Source of the DNA: Nymphaea colorata
Lineage: Eukaryota; Streptophyta; Magnoliopsida; Nymphaeales; Nymphaeaceae
Reading direction: 5' to 3'
NCBI RefSeq assembly: GCF_008831285.2
Contig: NC_045147.1
Coordinates: 20,278,581-20,342,580 of the forward strand
DNA length: 64,000 bases
Below, piece by piece: positions 38,901 through 50,911 of this stretch. The translations under genes were made by a program, and so were the position numbers. Under the pieces are notes generated by a model. It worked only from the letters and a program-made list of their open reading frames with translations. It searched no databases and had not been told where the DNA came from. Numbering within the stretch: position 1 is the stretch's first letter; every line of letters begins with the position of its first letter.

Positions 38901-40931
38901 GCACCAGAATCAAAGGAGTTTGGTTAAATTTAAACCTTAAAGTCTCATCCTTCTCTTTTTTTTAAAAAAAAAAGTTGGTATTAGCTAGGAAGAAGTTATA
39001 AATTAATCGTATATTTTATTATATGGCACTCTCTTCCACATCGACAAAAGAGTTTGAGCAAAGGACCAAGATTCTGTGTGATTATTGCGGCAAGAAAGAG
39101 CTCGATCGTGGAAATCTCTTTTCCGGTTTACTAAACATAGGTTACCCCTCTGTCCTTTCAAATATCATGGTATGACCAGCTAGACGTCCTTCACAGAACT
39201 GAAAGCTTGTCGATTTTGATCCCCTTGCTAAGCCCTTCAAATTCAGGCGCGACCATGTGATTCCTTTTCTGAAGTTCATATCCCTATGGTTCTTCTTCAC
39301 AGGAACAAAAAGGTTCTGCGCATGCGTCTGTGTCTGCTAATGTCAGTTGTCTTGTTCATTTGTGAGCATATAACTTTTAAGTGGTATTTATTATAGGGTT
39401 TGAGGCTCTTCAAGTCTAGTTCTTGATGCGATGGTTAAATATATGTTAGACTCATGATTATACAGGTACAGAAACCATTGAAGGTTTTGCCTCGTCAAGT
39501 GTTATTATTACTAGTTCTTCGACATTTTCGTCATGATCATGGTTTTCGGAAGCATAGAAGCTCCATTGGAAGTGCTAGAGCACACGGTTTCAAGTTTCAA
39601 AAACCATGCAAGTACATTCTTCGTGTTAGGGGAGAATCTTTTTTCAAAAAAAGTAAAACCGACAGGAAGTGCAGCGGAGATTTTTCGCCTATCGTTTCTT
39701 AATTGTATCTTAAGTTCCATAAAACTTGATTACCTGCTCCATTCAGAGCTGAGTTTTTTATTACGTCGCGTCGATCTTACCCTCTCTACAAGGAGAAGCT
39801 TCAATGGCTCAACGCTTCAAATATTCCTAGAGACCCTTCTTTGAGGCCTTTTTTCTTTTTTCTAAGAATTTCCACCTCAAAGTCTCAAACTAAAGAGAAA
39901 TTGAGAGCCCCGATGAATATTCAAGCATCTGGGCAGTACCAAAAAAGCCAGAAAAACACTGAAGCACACTTCTCGGAAGGAGAGAAGAGAGCAGGAGATG
40001 GATGCGGCCGATGCTCCCGTGAATCCACAGACGCATCCTCATCCTCATCTTCACCATCTTCTTTGAATCCCTACTTAAAAAATTAAACGTTTGGCGCCTT
40101 CACCCCCACGCGGACCAAAGAAACCAAAAGAACCACAGCAAGAAAAAGGCGACAACACACAAAAAAGGAAGCAGAAGGTCTAGGTTAATTTCCGAGCACA
40201 ACTCCCAAAAACTGAAGCGTATTAGCAGCACAGATGAAAAAGGAAAAGCATCATCATCTTTGCAGAACGTAACAGTGTTTCGTTTTCCACAAACGCTGTA
40301 AATTTCGTTACCTTCTTTCACCTTTCCTTTTATTAAGCTTGATTACTCAAATCTTCTTTGATATAGAAACAGCAAGGACTTGTATTCATAGTTTTATTCA
40401 TCCACAGGATTCGTATACAACATACATTAAGCCTAAATGTTCCATTACTTGTTTTTACTGCTTACGTCAACAAAATTACGGGCGTCAGTAGTAAATCTGA
40501 ATTCTTGTTTCAGCAGATTTACAATATTAAAAACCACAACCTCAGCTGCAGGGTAGTTGCCCTCGTGTGCCAAAAACCCTATCAATGTCAATGGTCGCAT
40601 TGGCTGGATTGTCAAAGGAGGCAGAGAACGGAACAGAGGCTTCAGCAGGTTTTACCTCTTAAACACGATCTTCTGGTTAAATCGTGGCTAGATCCATTAA
40701 AAAACTCTGTACTAACAAAGGGCAAAAGGCCTTATGGTCCGGAACCAACAATCTCTCTCTCAAGGAAAACGTCAAAAAGCAGAAGGAAGCTAATCTTGAC
40801 ATGTTACTTTACATCACAAGAAAAAGCACAACAATAATTATGACAAGCCCACATACTGCAAATACAATAACCAATAAAACCAGGACAGTAATTATTTGTA
40901 AGTCTTCTTGGAATGTCTCCCTCCGTCATTC

Positions 40932-42611
40932 TCAGGCAGGGACTGAAGAAGACGACCGCCTCACTAGATACCTGTAAGCGGCCACCTTTTTCCTCCTAGA
41001 AAGCGAGTTATCAATGGACAGCACGAGCTTCCCGTGTTCCTTGGCAGCAAAGGAGTTATGAATGGGTCCGTCACCAGCGACCATCTTCCTGCACTTCTCC
41101 ACAGCAATCGTGTAGCTTCCCTCAGCGTTCGGCACGAATTCGGCGCCATACTCCAACTCCCAACCACCCACTACCAAGTCCCACACAATGGTCGCTCCAC
41201 CCTTTACACAGATCACAAACAAAAAAAATCCCCAAAAATTATGAATTTCATGTTCAAGGAGAACCAGAAGAAAGAACTATTAGCAGAACTTTGGAGGAAT
41301 ATACCAAAAAGAAAACATTAGGAGGAAAAAAATACGAAGAGCTTTCCAAGAAAATGAAAATGAAACCGGTAAAAACAGAGTAAGCGCTGCTAAAGCATAC
41401 TTCTATGCCTTCAATTTCCAGGTGAACCTTCTCTCCTCCCTTAATGGAGAACTCTGAAGCGGGTTTAGCAGGTCCAGCTTGCAGGTCTTCAGACCGGCTC
41501 AGTCCTCCATACTGAACAGGTACATTTTCCGGCCTAATAAACCTAAATTGCAGATCGCCAATGTCAGGTTTTAGGAGAATAAAATTACAATAATCAATGA
41601 AGCACAAAACCACAGAGAAAGAGAGAGAGAGAGAGAGGTACTTATACAGCGTCTCCGCGACATTGTTCTCTCTTGCGATGACAAACTTGCTCTTTGTACG
41701 TTGAGTCAAGAAAGGGCTAAACATAGAGTATATCATGCTAAAATACCACGGCACATTGACAAAAATCTGTGTAACAAGAAAGAGAAATCAGGAAAGAACA
41801 GACGCCCCCGTTAACGCAAATAACAGAGGAAGACAAGAAAGAGACAGGGAGAGAGGGAAGGGTTAAGCTTTACCTTCCTGGCGACCATCTCCGGATAATT
41901 GTCCTGGAATAGGGAGAGGATCTGGCTGGAGGCAACCCTGAGCTCTCTCTTGGGCATGTTTTTGAGGTCGGTGACCTGAATCATGGAGTTGACACCACCA
42001 GGCTTGAAATGCAGGAGGTTGATGCCCCTCTCTAGCACCTGGACCCTCCACCTGAGGAACCTCTTGAGTTTCTCCTCGTCCCCAAACACCTTGTCATACA
42101 TCTCCTTGTCCTTGAACACCCCATAAGCGTTGTAGCAAACAGGGTGTCCCTCCTTGTCATAAGAATGCATGTAGGCCACAACTCCTTCTAACTCCTTGAA
42201 CCCCAAGTCCTCGTCCAAAATGCCGTCTGTTTTAAACTCCTTCCTCCAATCCAAGCACTTCTCGAGCATGGCCATGGCATCCTGCACCCTGAAGTCCCTC
42301 GCCCGCAGGAACTTGAGGAGGACGACGTCCGCCCTCTCGTCCCCGCCGAGGAGAGGGACTCCCCATACGGAGACGTGGGGAGCCTTGGAGTCGACGGAGA
42401 AGCGGTCCGCTGACTTGTGGAGCCTGGACTTGAAGTCCTCCAAGGCTTTTTTCTCAGAGTCCTTGAGCGTCGAGGAGAGGTAGGAGTCCTCCTTGAAGGA
42501 GGAGGAGGAGCGGAGGGTAGCGTCCATAAGGGCTTTCAGGCCCTTCTTTGCCGGCGCCTCCTCACTTTGTGATGATGGGGAGTGAGTTGGTGCTGGGGAT
42601 TGCATGTCCAT
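40932..42611 (-). CDS. PATL6: Patellin, PATL6-like Sec14-GOLD protein
   Basis: Phosphoinositide-binding peripheral membrane protein of trafficking and cell-plate formation (family knowledge). It has four exons: 42611-41874, 41766-41642, 41542-41401 and 41201-40932. All junctions are GT-AG and the frame is kept through 424 residues. Residues 1-75 are Ser-rich with a short acidic part. The CRAL-TRIO N-terminal helices lie at about 90-130 (ADVVLLKFLRARDF). The Sec14 lipid-binding domain covers about 135-290, with HFKPGGVNSMIQVTDLK at 201-217 and PWYFSMIYSMFSPFLTQRTK from 252. The GOLD domain runs from about 300 to the end (VVGGWELEYGAEFVPNAEG, then SRRKKVAAYRY). The long acidic N-terminal region of PATL1/2 is absent, and the whole protein lines up best with PATL6 as I remember it. 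The ATG at 42611 is the first in frame; a second lies two codons later. Introns are short (107, 99 and 199 bases). Confidence 0.95.
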
Positions 42612-42930
42612 CGATACCAACTTCCTTCACTAGTAAAAGAAACCCCTTCTGCACTTTCCTTTCCGCGTGTGTGGGGAGAGAGAGTGTTGCAGAGAATGTG
42701 AAATGATTATGCAGGCGTGGATGGTCGGAATAAGCTACCGTCTTTTGGGGATGAGAAAGAGGGAGAGGAAGAGAGAAAGAGGGAGAGGAAGAATGTGAAA
42801 TGATTATGCAGTGCAGGCATGGAAGGCCTGGACTCTGGAAGAGGCTTTTGATGAGTGAGCAGGACAGAGAGAGAGAGAGGAGTCTGTAGAAAGAGAAAGG
42901 GTGCGTGTAAATTTATTGCCGTTAACAATA
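42612..42930 (-). promoter_or_regulatory. Leader/promoter of patellin with a duplicated GA-rich segment
   Basis: Upstream of the patellin ATG the word gaatgtgaaatgattatgcag occurs at about 42694 and again at about 42790. Between the copies lies agagggagaggaagag repeated twice. In the sense of the gene this is a CT-rich (Y-patch-like) leader. A weak TATA-like aataaattt on the minus strand lies near 42909. Promoter placement is tentative. Confidence 0.4.
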
Positions 42931-45148
42931 TCGTGTGGGGTTTGGGAATTCAACTTCGAGGAATTACTGCTTTTGTTTATTGAATTGTTTATTTATGTTC
43001 GTGAGTGGAGAGATCGGCAGCGATCGGCGAGTCATTTGAATTCCGTGGTCGATAGTCAATGATATTTTAAATGAGAAACCGGCCACTCGATTTCATCGCC
43101 TCTCGACGCGGGATGCCCCTTCAGATTTTTGAGATTACTAGAAAAAGTTCCTGACAAAAGATGCTCTTATTCATACTCACCCACCGACGACTTGCAACGA
43201 CCAGGACACAACTTATCCAAAGATTATATGAACGCAGGTGAGTGAGTTTTCAGTATTGAACCCATTTACGTTGTACAATTTAAAGTTCTTTAAGTTCAAG
43301 TGCCTAAAATCGATTTTGATTCAGCTTCGAATTCAATGAAGCCACATGTGCACTCTCTTATTATTGTTTTATTTTTCTATTATTATTCTTTTTAATTTCT
43401 AAAGATATAAATACAATAATAATTTGTGCCATTACAGAAACTCATTCAAACAAGCCAATTCACTGAATTATCCTGCTGCTTGATTCAATTCAAGATCGTA
43501 CTTCGTTTCGTTTCTTACTTGAAGAAACTGCATTGGGTCCTAAAGACTTTGCTCATGGGAGTCGATAAAATAAATCTTGTCCTGGCTGTGTTCCTCCATG
43601 TCTGCAACTCGGAAGAAGCTTCTCGGTCACTGTCTCGATCAACGTCTAGCACAGTAACAGTAGATGGACAAAGGAACGCAGCAGAAGTGAGTAAGAGTGT
43701 TGACTGCTGAACTTAGAGTTACTTAGAAGAGAGCTCGTTTTTATGCAGGGCAATGAAATTGATTCTTGCAACACTACAAACGATAGCTACAGTCCTCCAA
43801 CCCCACTATATCTTTAGGCCATCCTGTAATCACTCCTCCATTTTAGGCTCGTGCCACCATCATTATACCATCAGATCTACAAGATCCAAGGTGCATAGAG
43901 ACTGCATCACATCAATTCGACTCGGCAGATCATGTGATGCAAAAAGTAAGGCCACAATCACCGCACGAAAATCCCTATATACCCGTGGGGAGAGCAAAAG
44001 AGTGTTGAGCAGAAGGCATGATAACCCCACCCTGCTAGTCTTTTCTGTATACAGAAACCAGTCCTGGAGGGAGAGACCCCTAGGCTTGCTGGTCCTACCT
44101 TACTGTCGCCTCCCCATTTTGATACAGTTGAACGAGTCCTAGGTCGAACACTGGTACAATAGCGTCTAGTGTTTTTTTATAGAATTGGGACACATGGGGA
44201 CAAGGTGGTTGCTCTTTCACCCTCCCAAATTTACCTTGGTGTAGAATTCATCGCCATTAGAACAGAACCGACGTTCATAAGTTGGTTAAAAAATTTTGAA
44301 TTGTCTTTCGGATAACTGATATGTTATGAATGATTACTGAAAGTTTGAAGTATCAAATGGTGCCGCATGAAATTATGGACTGGTAGCAAACGGCTATTCT
44401 GCTGTATTGGATTCATTCTCTGTTTCACCGTCCTGTCGTTTCGTAGCACTTGTTCTTGGAAGAAGACACTCTATTATTGTGAAGAAGCTGTGTGGTGCTC
44501 CCCAAATTAACATCTGTTTACGGAACTACAGACTCATTTCTTCTGTTCTTCTCAACGATGGAGTAAGATCTAACAGAGCATTACGGAACGTCAGGACTAA
44601 CTTTGTTTACTTGGATGTCCTTTACTTCATGTAAAGATTATATTATCCCTAGTAAAAGAAATCATCTCCAAGGCTTGTTTGAAGAAGCCCAACTTTCTGC
44701 AATTCGTCGGTGTTTGATAGGCTCAGATTTGAGAATCTTGGGATTTGAGAATCATGGAGTTAAAATCCAACCCTCCCCACTATGATTTTGAATCTGACCT
44801 GTCCTCAAGAATCTTAAATCTCAACATGGGTTGTGTGAGAAATGATTTAAACCACTTGCATTTGAGAGTATATATATGTCCATGTTGAAGAGAGAGAGAG
44901 AGGGGCCTGAGAGGGGGGAAGGGGGCTAATAACTGTGAGTGGGTCTACTAACGTGAAGGTGATACTTTGGGAAGGACCCACAACATTTAAGAAAAGCTCA
45001 TGAAGACAAGGATATATACACCACAAATATTCCAAGCGGGAAACGTTTGTGAAAAGGACACACACCTTCCGTTATCTCAGCGACTCCTCCTTCCTTTCTA
45101 GATGCCCTCAACCGACAACCATTTCAGATCGTTTGTTACCGATAACTT

Positions 45149-45151
<3 letters not shown>

Positions 45152-45208
<57 letters not shown>
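45152..45208. repeat. (TA)n microsatellite, about 28 units
   Basis: Uninterrupted alternating T/A. Intergenic. Confidence 0.97.
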
Positions 45209-45211
<3 letters not shown>

Positions 45212-46116
45212 AGCACTTTGGCAGTGTGAAGGCTGACAAAAGCTCGTAAAAATGGAAAAATGAATGGAGGAGCCGTTGGCAGAGTCCGAAGGAGTTCGTG
45301 GGCCGGAAATATTTTCACTTAAACAATGAAAATGTAGGAACATGTCGACACTGATTTCTTCGCTCCCAACTTCCCCATGTAGCAAAGAAAGATTACGAAT
45401 ATTTGGACAAGCACTTCTTCCCATAATCTTAGTTTAGATTTCCGACTTGGCCGTTAGAAAACATGTTTCCTGCCTGTTCACTCGGCAAGATCACCAGTAG
45501 CTCGGATCAAAACTGGTTATATGCGTTACATTGGTGTAAAAATTTAATGATAAAAGTAACTCTTATTCACAAAAAAAAAAAAAAAAAAACTTTTGGTAAG
45601 ATAAAAATTAAAAAAAAAAAAGTAAAATGACTACAAAGGACTTGTTCTTTTTAAATTACAAAAACAACTCCCTTTTTTTACTGCGTACGTAAACGGTGCA
45701 TGCATAACAATGTACATAAGTGGGGACAATGATGTGAAGGTCCGGGCATGGGTAGGAGGTAGGCCGCTAGGTTCCGAAGGAGGCTGAGCCACATTACACG
45801 CATGGTCCCGAAGACCAACTTGCATGGGCCGAGCCATATAATACTACCAACTCGTACCGCTTGGTTCCACATCGAGGGTACAGCAGCGAATGGGGCTTCA
45901 ATGTATGCATGCACAGTGCACTTGCAAAAGGGCTGGCTTTGGCCGCGACTGGGTGTGCTCGTTAGAGAAACAATCCAAGGTCACGTAGGGCCTTTTCTTT
46001 TCCTGAATAATTTTTGCTTGTACCAAGCTCTGCTATTTCATTTTTATTTGAGAGTTACTCTTCTCAGCCTCTTTTTAACTTTTTTTTTTTAGTCAAAAAT
46101 ACATTTAGGGTAATCC

Positions 46117-46560
46117 GGATCAGAAGTAGAACTAGAAATTTTTTGTGGCAGGCGGGGACTGAACTAACTTATAGTTTCAAAATTTTAATAAAAGGTGAAA
46201 TATATATATATATATTTAAAAAATTTTATATGGGCTAAATTAAAATGTTTAAAGTTTACATGTATAATTTTGATTAATTCACATTTTCCCACCAAAACTG
46301 CATAAAGGGCGTGGTTAATTTATGTTACCTAACTGAGCCGGTTATGCTACCCATCAGATTTTTTTATATGAATTCTTAGATTTTATATAGAAGAAAAAGA
46401 GAAAGCAGGGGTGGAAGGAAGAGGGGGGCGGTAGGGGTGTTGGTCCATACTTAAATTTTAAAAACTTTAAAAATTTATATTTAAATCTAAAAAATTTTAG
46501 TTTAATATATATAAAAGAAATAAAAAAAATTTTGATAAAATTTTGAAATTATAGTTTGGT
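46117..46560. repeat. A+T-rich repeat remnant related to the 54582 element
   Basis: Words here (cttatagtttcaaaatttta near 46165; aaattttgaaattatagtttggtc near 46530) match, in inverted or direct form, the interior of the small element at 54582-54712. A 16-base TA run lies in between. It is probably one or two decayed copies of the same element family. Confidence 0.35.
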
Positions 46561-47708
46561 CATTTGGACAAAAAATTCTTGACTCTTTCTCCTTCCAAAG
46601 GATGGTAATGCATGCTGCCGTGCGGCCCGCTGCTCTCCGCGTCTTGTGCGAGTCCGAAGAGCCCGCTTGGTTGCACCCACCGACTCAGTTTGTAATTTGT
46701 ACCGAGTGTGCTTGCAGACTAGATCATATACGGCCTCATCCTACGCATTTTGTTAGTGCCAGATGAAATAAAAAATTATTTAATCGAACCTGGTTTCAAT
46801 TAGGAACCAGCCATTGATGCAGAGTTGTTGAATCTGAATGGACTCGGTACACATTGTTCTAAAAATCGCGCCTGGATCAGATTGTATCATGATCTGGCAT
46901 GGGTTCGACTTAAAGTATGCATTTTAAATTCATAACGTAAATTCTTGATCCCAACAAATTTTACCAAACAACTTGTCTTAAACCAATAAGAGAAAAACTA
47001 AACGACTTAAATTTAATATCAAAGTTATGTTTCAATGTGCAGGATAACTCATACCAACAAACATGACGCGCTTTAAAAACAAGAAGATTACGTCGATTCT
47101 GCTTTATACTGTGACATCTTGGGAAAAGATCTCCGGTGGAAAAAGAGAGACGAGACAGCACTATCATGGTACCGTCATTCTTTGCAGGCGAGAATCATCT
47201 CATCGCATCAGGGTTTTGATTTAATTGGAGCTCGCATTTTGATGACCTTTACTGTTGGGGGGGAAGAATTTTGAAAAAGGAACGACACCAACCAGGCCTT
47301 CTTCTTCCCTTGGGATGCTAAAAAAGACTGAAATCGATTGCGGTTGAAGTAAAAAAAAAGAAAAGGCAAAGGATGGTGTGCAATAATTGAATGAAGTCGA
47401 AGCGAAGTTTTTCTCATTTGAATTTCAGTGACCTTCCTTTCTGCCCTTTCTTTTACTTTGCTTCTTTACTCAGCCCGAGGACGGCAGCCCTTTCGTGCAC
47501 CTCCAAGCTCAGGTGCCGGAACCCTCGCTGGAGATACAAACACCGACTGCTTTTCTTTCTAAAGAGTATTTTATCGTGATCTTCATTATACATCTTGGAG
47601 ATGACATAAGAAAAAGGGTTTTATAGGCCGAATAGAATCTCAAACCTATGGTTTTTTCAAGTATGTAGCTAACTTACCTCCATTTTCAAGCCGCGTTTGC
47701 CTCACGCA

Positions 47709-47725
47709 CCCCCCCCCCCCCCCCT
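47709..47725. repeat. Poly-C tract (17 C)
   Basis: Seventeen consecutive C bases, rare in A+T-rich plant intergenic DNA. The length may be affected by sequencing or assembly. Confidence 0.9.
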
Positions 47726-48001
47726 AGTCTTTCATGTGAGATAGCAATGTCGTATATGATTGTTTGGATTTTAAAATCCGGGCAGATACGGTCAATCTTT
47801 TGATGAATTTAGCATCTGCCAGCTCGGGGACTCTGTTCTGATCATGCCCTGTTCTTGGCTTCTTCTTCATGTGAATAGTTTGCAGCCGATCAGCATTACT
47901 CCCCATCTGTGCCCGTGCTCAGTGGGGGCCAGTGGAGGTGCAAACAAGGGATGCAAATCGGCCATCTCTTTTGCATTTGCATGGGAAGTGCGCCTTGCCG
48001 T

Positions 48002-48083
48002 TCTAATCTGTATCGTTCCAATTTTATCGGATGTTTTCGATCGATCTAATCTGTATCGTTCCAATTTTATCCGATGTTTTCGA
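48002..48083 (+). repeat. Tandem duplication, 43-base period
   Basis: The unit tctaatctgtatcgttccaa...gatgttttcga occurs twice in a row (48002-48044 and 48045-48083), differing by one base (cgg/ccg) in the shared part. Recent local duplication. Non-coding as far as I can see. Confidence 0.85.
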
Positions 48084-49406
48084 AGAGAATTGCTGTTCGA
48101 AGATGTTAAGAGTACTTAGCCCCAAGGAGTGGTGCATTGGCTCCGGCTACTTCATGGTAGGCAGTTGGCATTCGTTTGTTTGAGTCGCTCTGTGGACATG
48201 ATGTACTGGTTGACATACATCACGGGACACCAACGCAGTTCTGAACCGTCTAATACTCGTCTACTACTCGTATTAGATCAAGAGATGTTAGAATACTTGA
48301 ACTGAACAGTTCAAGTCTTTCCTTAATGAATGTTAGGAAATGGGTATGTGATTCTTATAAAATACTTTTGCATCCAACCAAATGTCGTCTTTTTATAAGG
48401 AAGATCATATTCGAATTATTGATGCCAGTCCTATAACCTCGCTTCATGCGAAGAGTTGTTTGCTAACAGAAAAAGAGAAAAATCTACATATATGTCTAGC
48501 CATGTGATGCTGGATGGGGAAAAAAAAAAGAATGAATGTTGGAACTTTTATTTATCGAATGACGTATAGAGGATGTGTTAGGTCGGCTTTGGTCGTGCTA
48601 AACTTTTTCTTTTTAGGAAGAATATGAACCGCTACATTCTGTTACTGTAGACACACAGTCTATGGCATTCCTTAGGTAATTCTCTCTTTCTCACGAAGAG
48701 AATGAACACCACACTCAACCTCTTTCACTGTTACAGCTTTAGACTTCTCCAACCGACTTAGTGTAAGCAGAGCTCATTGTAGTTCTTCAGGCTTCCATTT
48801 TGAACGACTGACCAAATTACAGTATTCTCCAATATTTTCATTTGCTATTTAACATAAGATAACCACAACGGAAGGCATTTGGTCTAGTTTTCTCAAATGG
48901 TTTCATTTGTACTTGCACATATATAAGAAATTGTAAACCCTAATGATAACCCACTTAGAGCCCGTGTTCTAAATATAGGCGTCCATTGGCTTGTATCGGC
49001 CATTAATATGCACCACATTGGCCACTTCTCAGCAATAAAGCAGGAGCCATCCTCAAGGAGGTTGGTTCAATAGAGGGATGGTCAATCTCTGTTTCGATTT
49101 TCTAAGGCGTCAACTTCCTATGCTGCAAAAGCAGAGCACCAAGAAGCAGGTTCAGGTACAGAGTCGTATCATTATGAGATATCGAAAAAAGACGTGGTAC
49201 TTTGGGGAGATAGGGGGAAGGGTGAGGCTTTTGCTATCTTGTTGAATGGTATAATGAAATACTCTTCATGTTCACCCAATAATAAACCAAGGACCAAGTT
49301 AGGCTTTCAAATATCGATTGATATAGAGATAATTGAGACTGTATTGGGTGATTCAGCCTTGCATCTGCTGATATTTGAATGCAGTAAAAATAATAATAAG
49401 TAGCCA

Positions 49407-49552
49407 TGGGTGGAGGCAGGTATGGGCACTGTGTGATAATTGTCACACACACAGACACATAAGAAATTTTTATTTTTATGTTGGTATTTCAGGATTTTTT
49501 TATTTTATTTTCATGTATACGCCCCTTGGCAATTTTTTTTTTTTTTTTGGCT
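49407..49552. repeat. Small inverted-repeat element with palindromic-type core
   Basis: Begins gggtggaggcaggtatgggcac, with a tgtgataattgtcaca core, and ends near ggctctgctcctat, whose reverse complement (ataggagcagagcc) loosely mirrors the start. It is related to the elements at 26072 and 54582 and is probably a decayed MITE-like copy. It carries a T16 run. Confidence 0.4.
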
Positions 49553-50911
49553 CTGCTCCTATAAGTATTGCTTCCTTTTGATTCAAAAACATGACAGATA
49601 CGGACTAATCTGTATAAGGCTGTGTATATGTTTCCAATTCGAATTGAAAACCGATGTTCAGGGCACTGCTTACAGCCCATTCGGCTAGCTAGAGCTAAGT
49701 TAGAAAGAAGCCTGATAAGCATCAAAACTAGCTTTCGGAAGCTTATTTTCACAAGAAAACTGGGGGCTGTGACGTGGTTTCATCATGGTTTTAAATAGAG
49801 TCCTGGCCCATCTTTCATCAGATTCAAGCTAAAGAGCCTGCAATCATGCAGATGGAGGTCCTTTTTCCTGATGGGCGTGGGGGCACTATTTATCCTACAA
49901 AATCCTGTCAAAACCCGCCTTTTTTTAACTGTCTTCCAAAAAATCGTTTTTCCTGCTTGGAAGCAGCTCAGACCGACAATGTCACGTTTTGGCTTAAAGC
50001 CTGTAAGTTAACGGCCCCAGCCAAACTCCTCCACAAAATTAATTACTGTCTGCAGCTGATCGATTCGGAACATGATCGAACACATTTTATGAAGGGTAAA
50101 AAAGGACCCAACCAAAGGGAAAAGTATTTAATGAGTAGTGTCATTTGATCGCCATATCTACAAGCTCAAATTTACTGTCATTGGTATCATGGGGGGGCAA
50201 GGCTGATACAGTTCACTGTATGCCCATCGTCCTTTTAGCAGCGCCCATGTGCCATACGACAAGGCCTTTGCCGGCCCCGGTGACATTTCCACCATTACCA
50301 AATGACTCTGTCCTTTCGAGCAGTGAACGAGTACCTTGCTGCAGTAATTTGCTGTGTTTTCCTTTTTTTGCAGAAAGAGAGTGAATTGTTTGAAGCTGAG
50401 CAATGTTGGTTTTCCCTTCAGATGTGTATGTATTTCAACGCCTTAAACAGGCTTGTCATTCTGCAGTTCATGATTAATCACTGCCCAAAAGTTTATAACG
50501 CTCGACATTGTGGTGTTTTACATTGCTAAGTACAATATGACCTGAGGGCAAACGAGAGAGAGAGATATGAAATCTCTTTGCCGTTGCATTGAAATAAGAT
50601 TTTCAGTTACAAATTTGATGGATGGCACTTACCCATCTTTCTTTACATTCGAAAAAATAAAAAAATGAAAACTTTATATCTGCGGCAGGACACGCCATCT
50701 TTACCGCGTCCAAATTATGGGCGACGGGAAACTTGTTACAGAGTATTACAAGGTGGGGTTATCCCAGATTATCCTGCTCAACAATCCGAGATCATGTGCC
50801 CCCCTAATAGGTGGGACCTCCCCTTCTTTGCAGGATAATGTGAGATAACCCGCCGTCCGTAGAAGCATTCTGTATATTCTCATATTGACTTTGCCTGTGA
50901 GGGATACGTTA

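Larger units (their letters stand above)
31420..40931. other. Intergenic region between DREB2 and patellin genes
   Basis: No gene recognised. Open frames are 140 codons or fewer and match nothing I know. Minus-strand pieces at about 33780-33925 and 34680-34775 have coding-like composition but no identifiable family. An 81-base AT microsatellite sits at 36062, a palindromic-repeat copy at 36736 and a 'ggatttggat' block at 38560-38900. The last several hundred bases before 40932 probably include the 3' UTR of the patellin gene. Confidence 0.45.
42931..50911. other. Intergenic region between patellin and TBL genes
   Basis: About 8 kb without a recognisable gene. It holds an AT microsatellite (45152), A-runs near 45570 and 45610, degenerate A+T-rich repeat remnants (46120-46560), a C17 tract (47709), a 43-base tandem duplication (48002-48083) and a palindromic-repeat copy (49407). 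The 3' UTR of the TBL gene probably occupies the last few hundred bases before 50912. Confidence 0.45.

Noticed and set aside
41254-41754. 166-codon continuous minus frame inside patellin
   Set aside because: It is exons 2 and 3 read through intron 2 and its flanks; the spliced model restores the patellin sequence.
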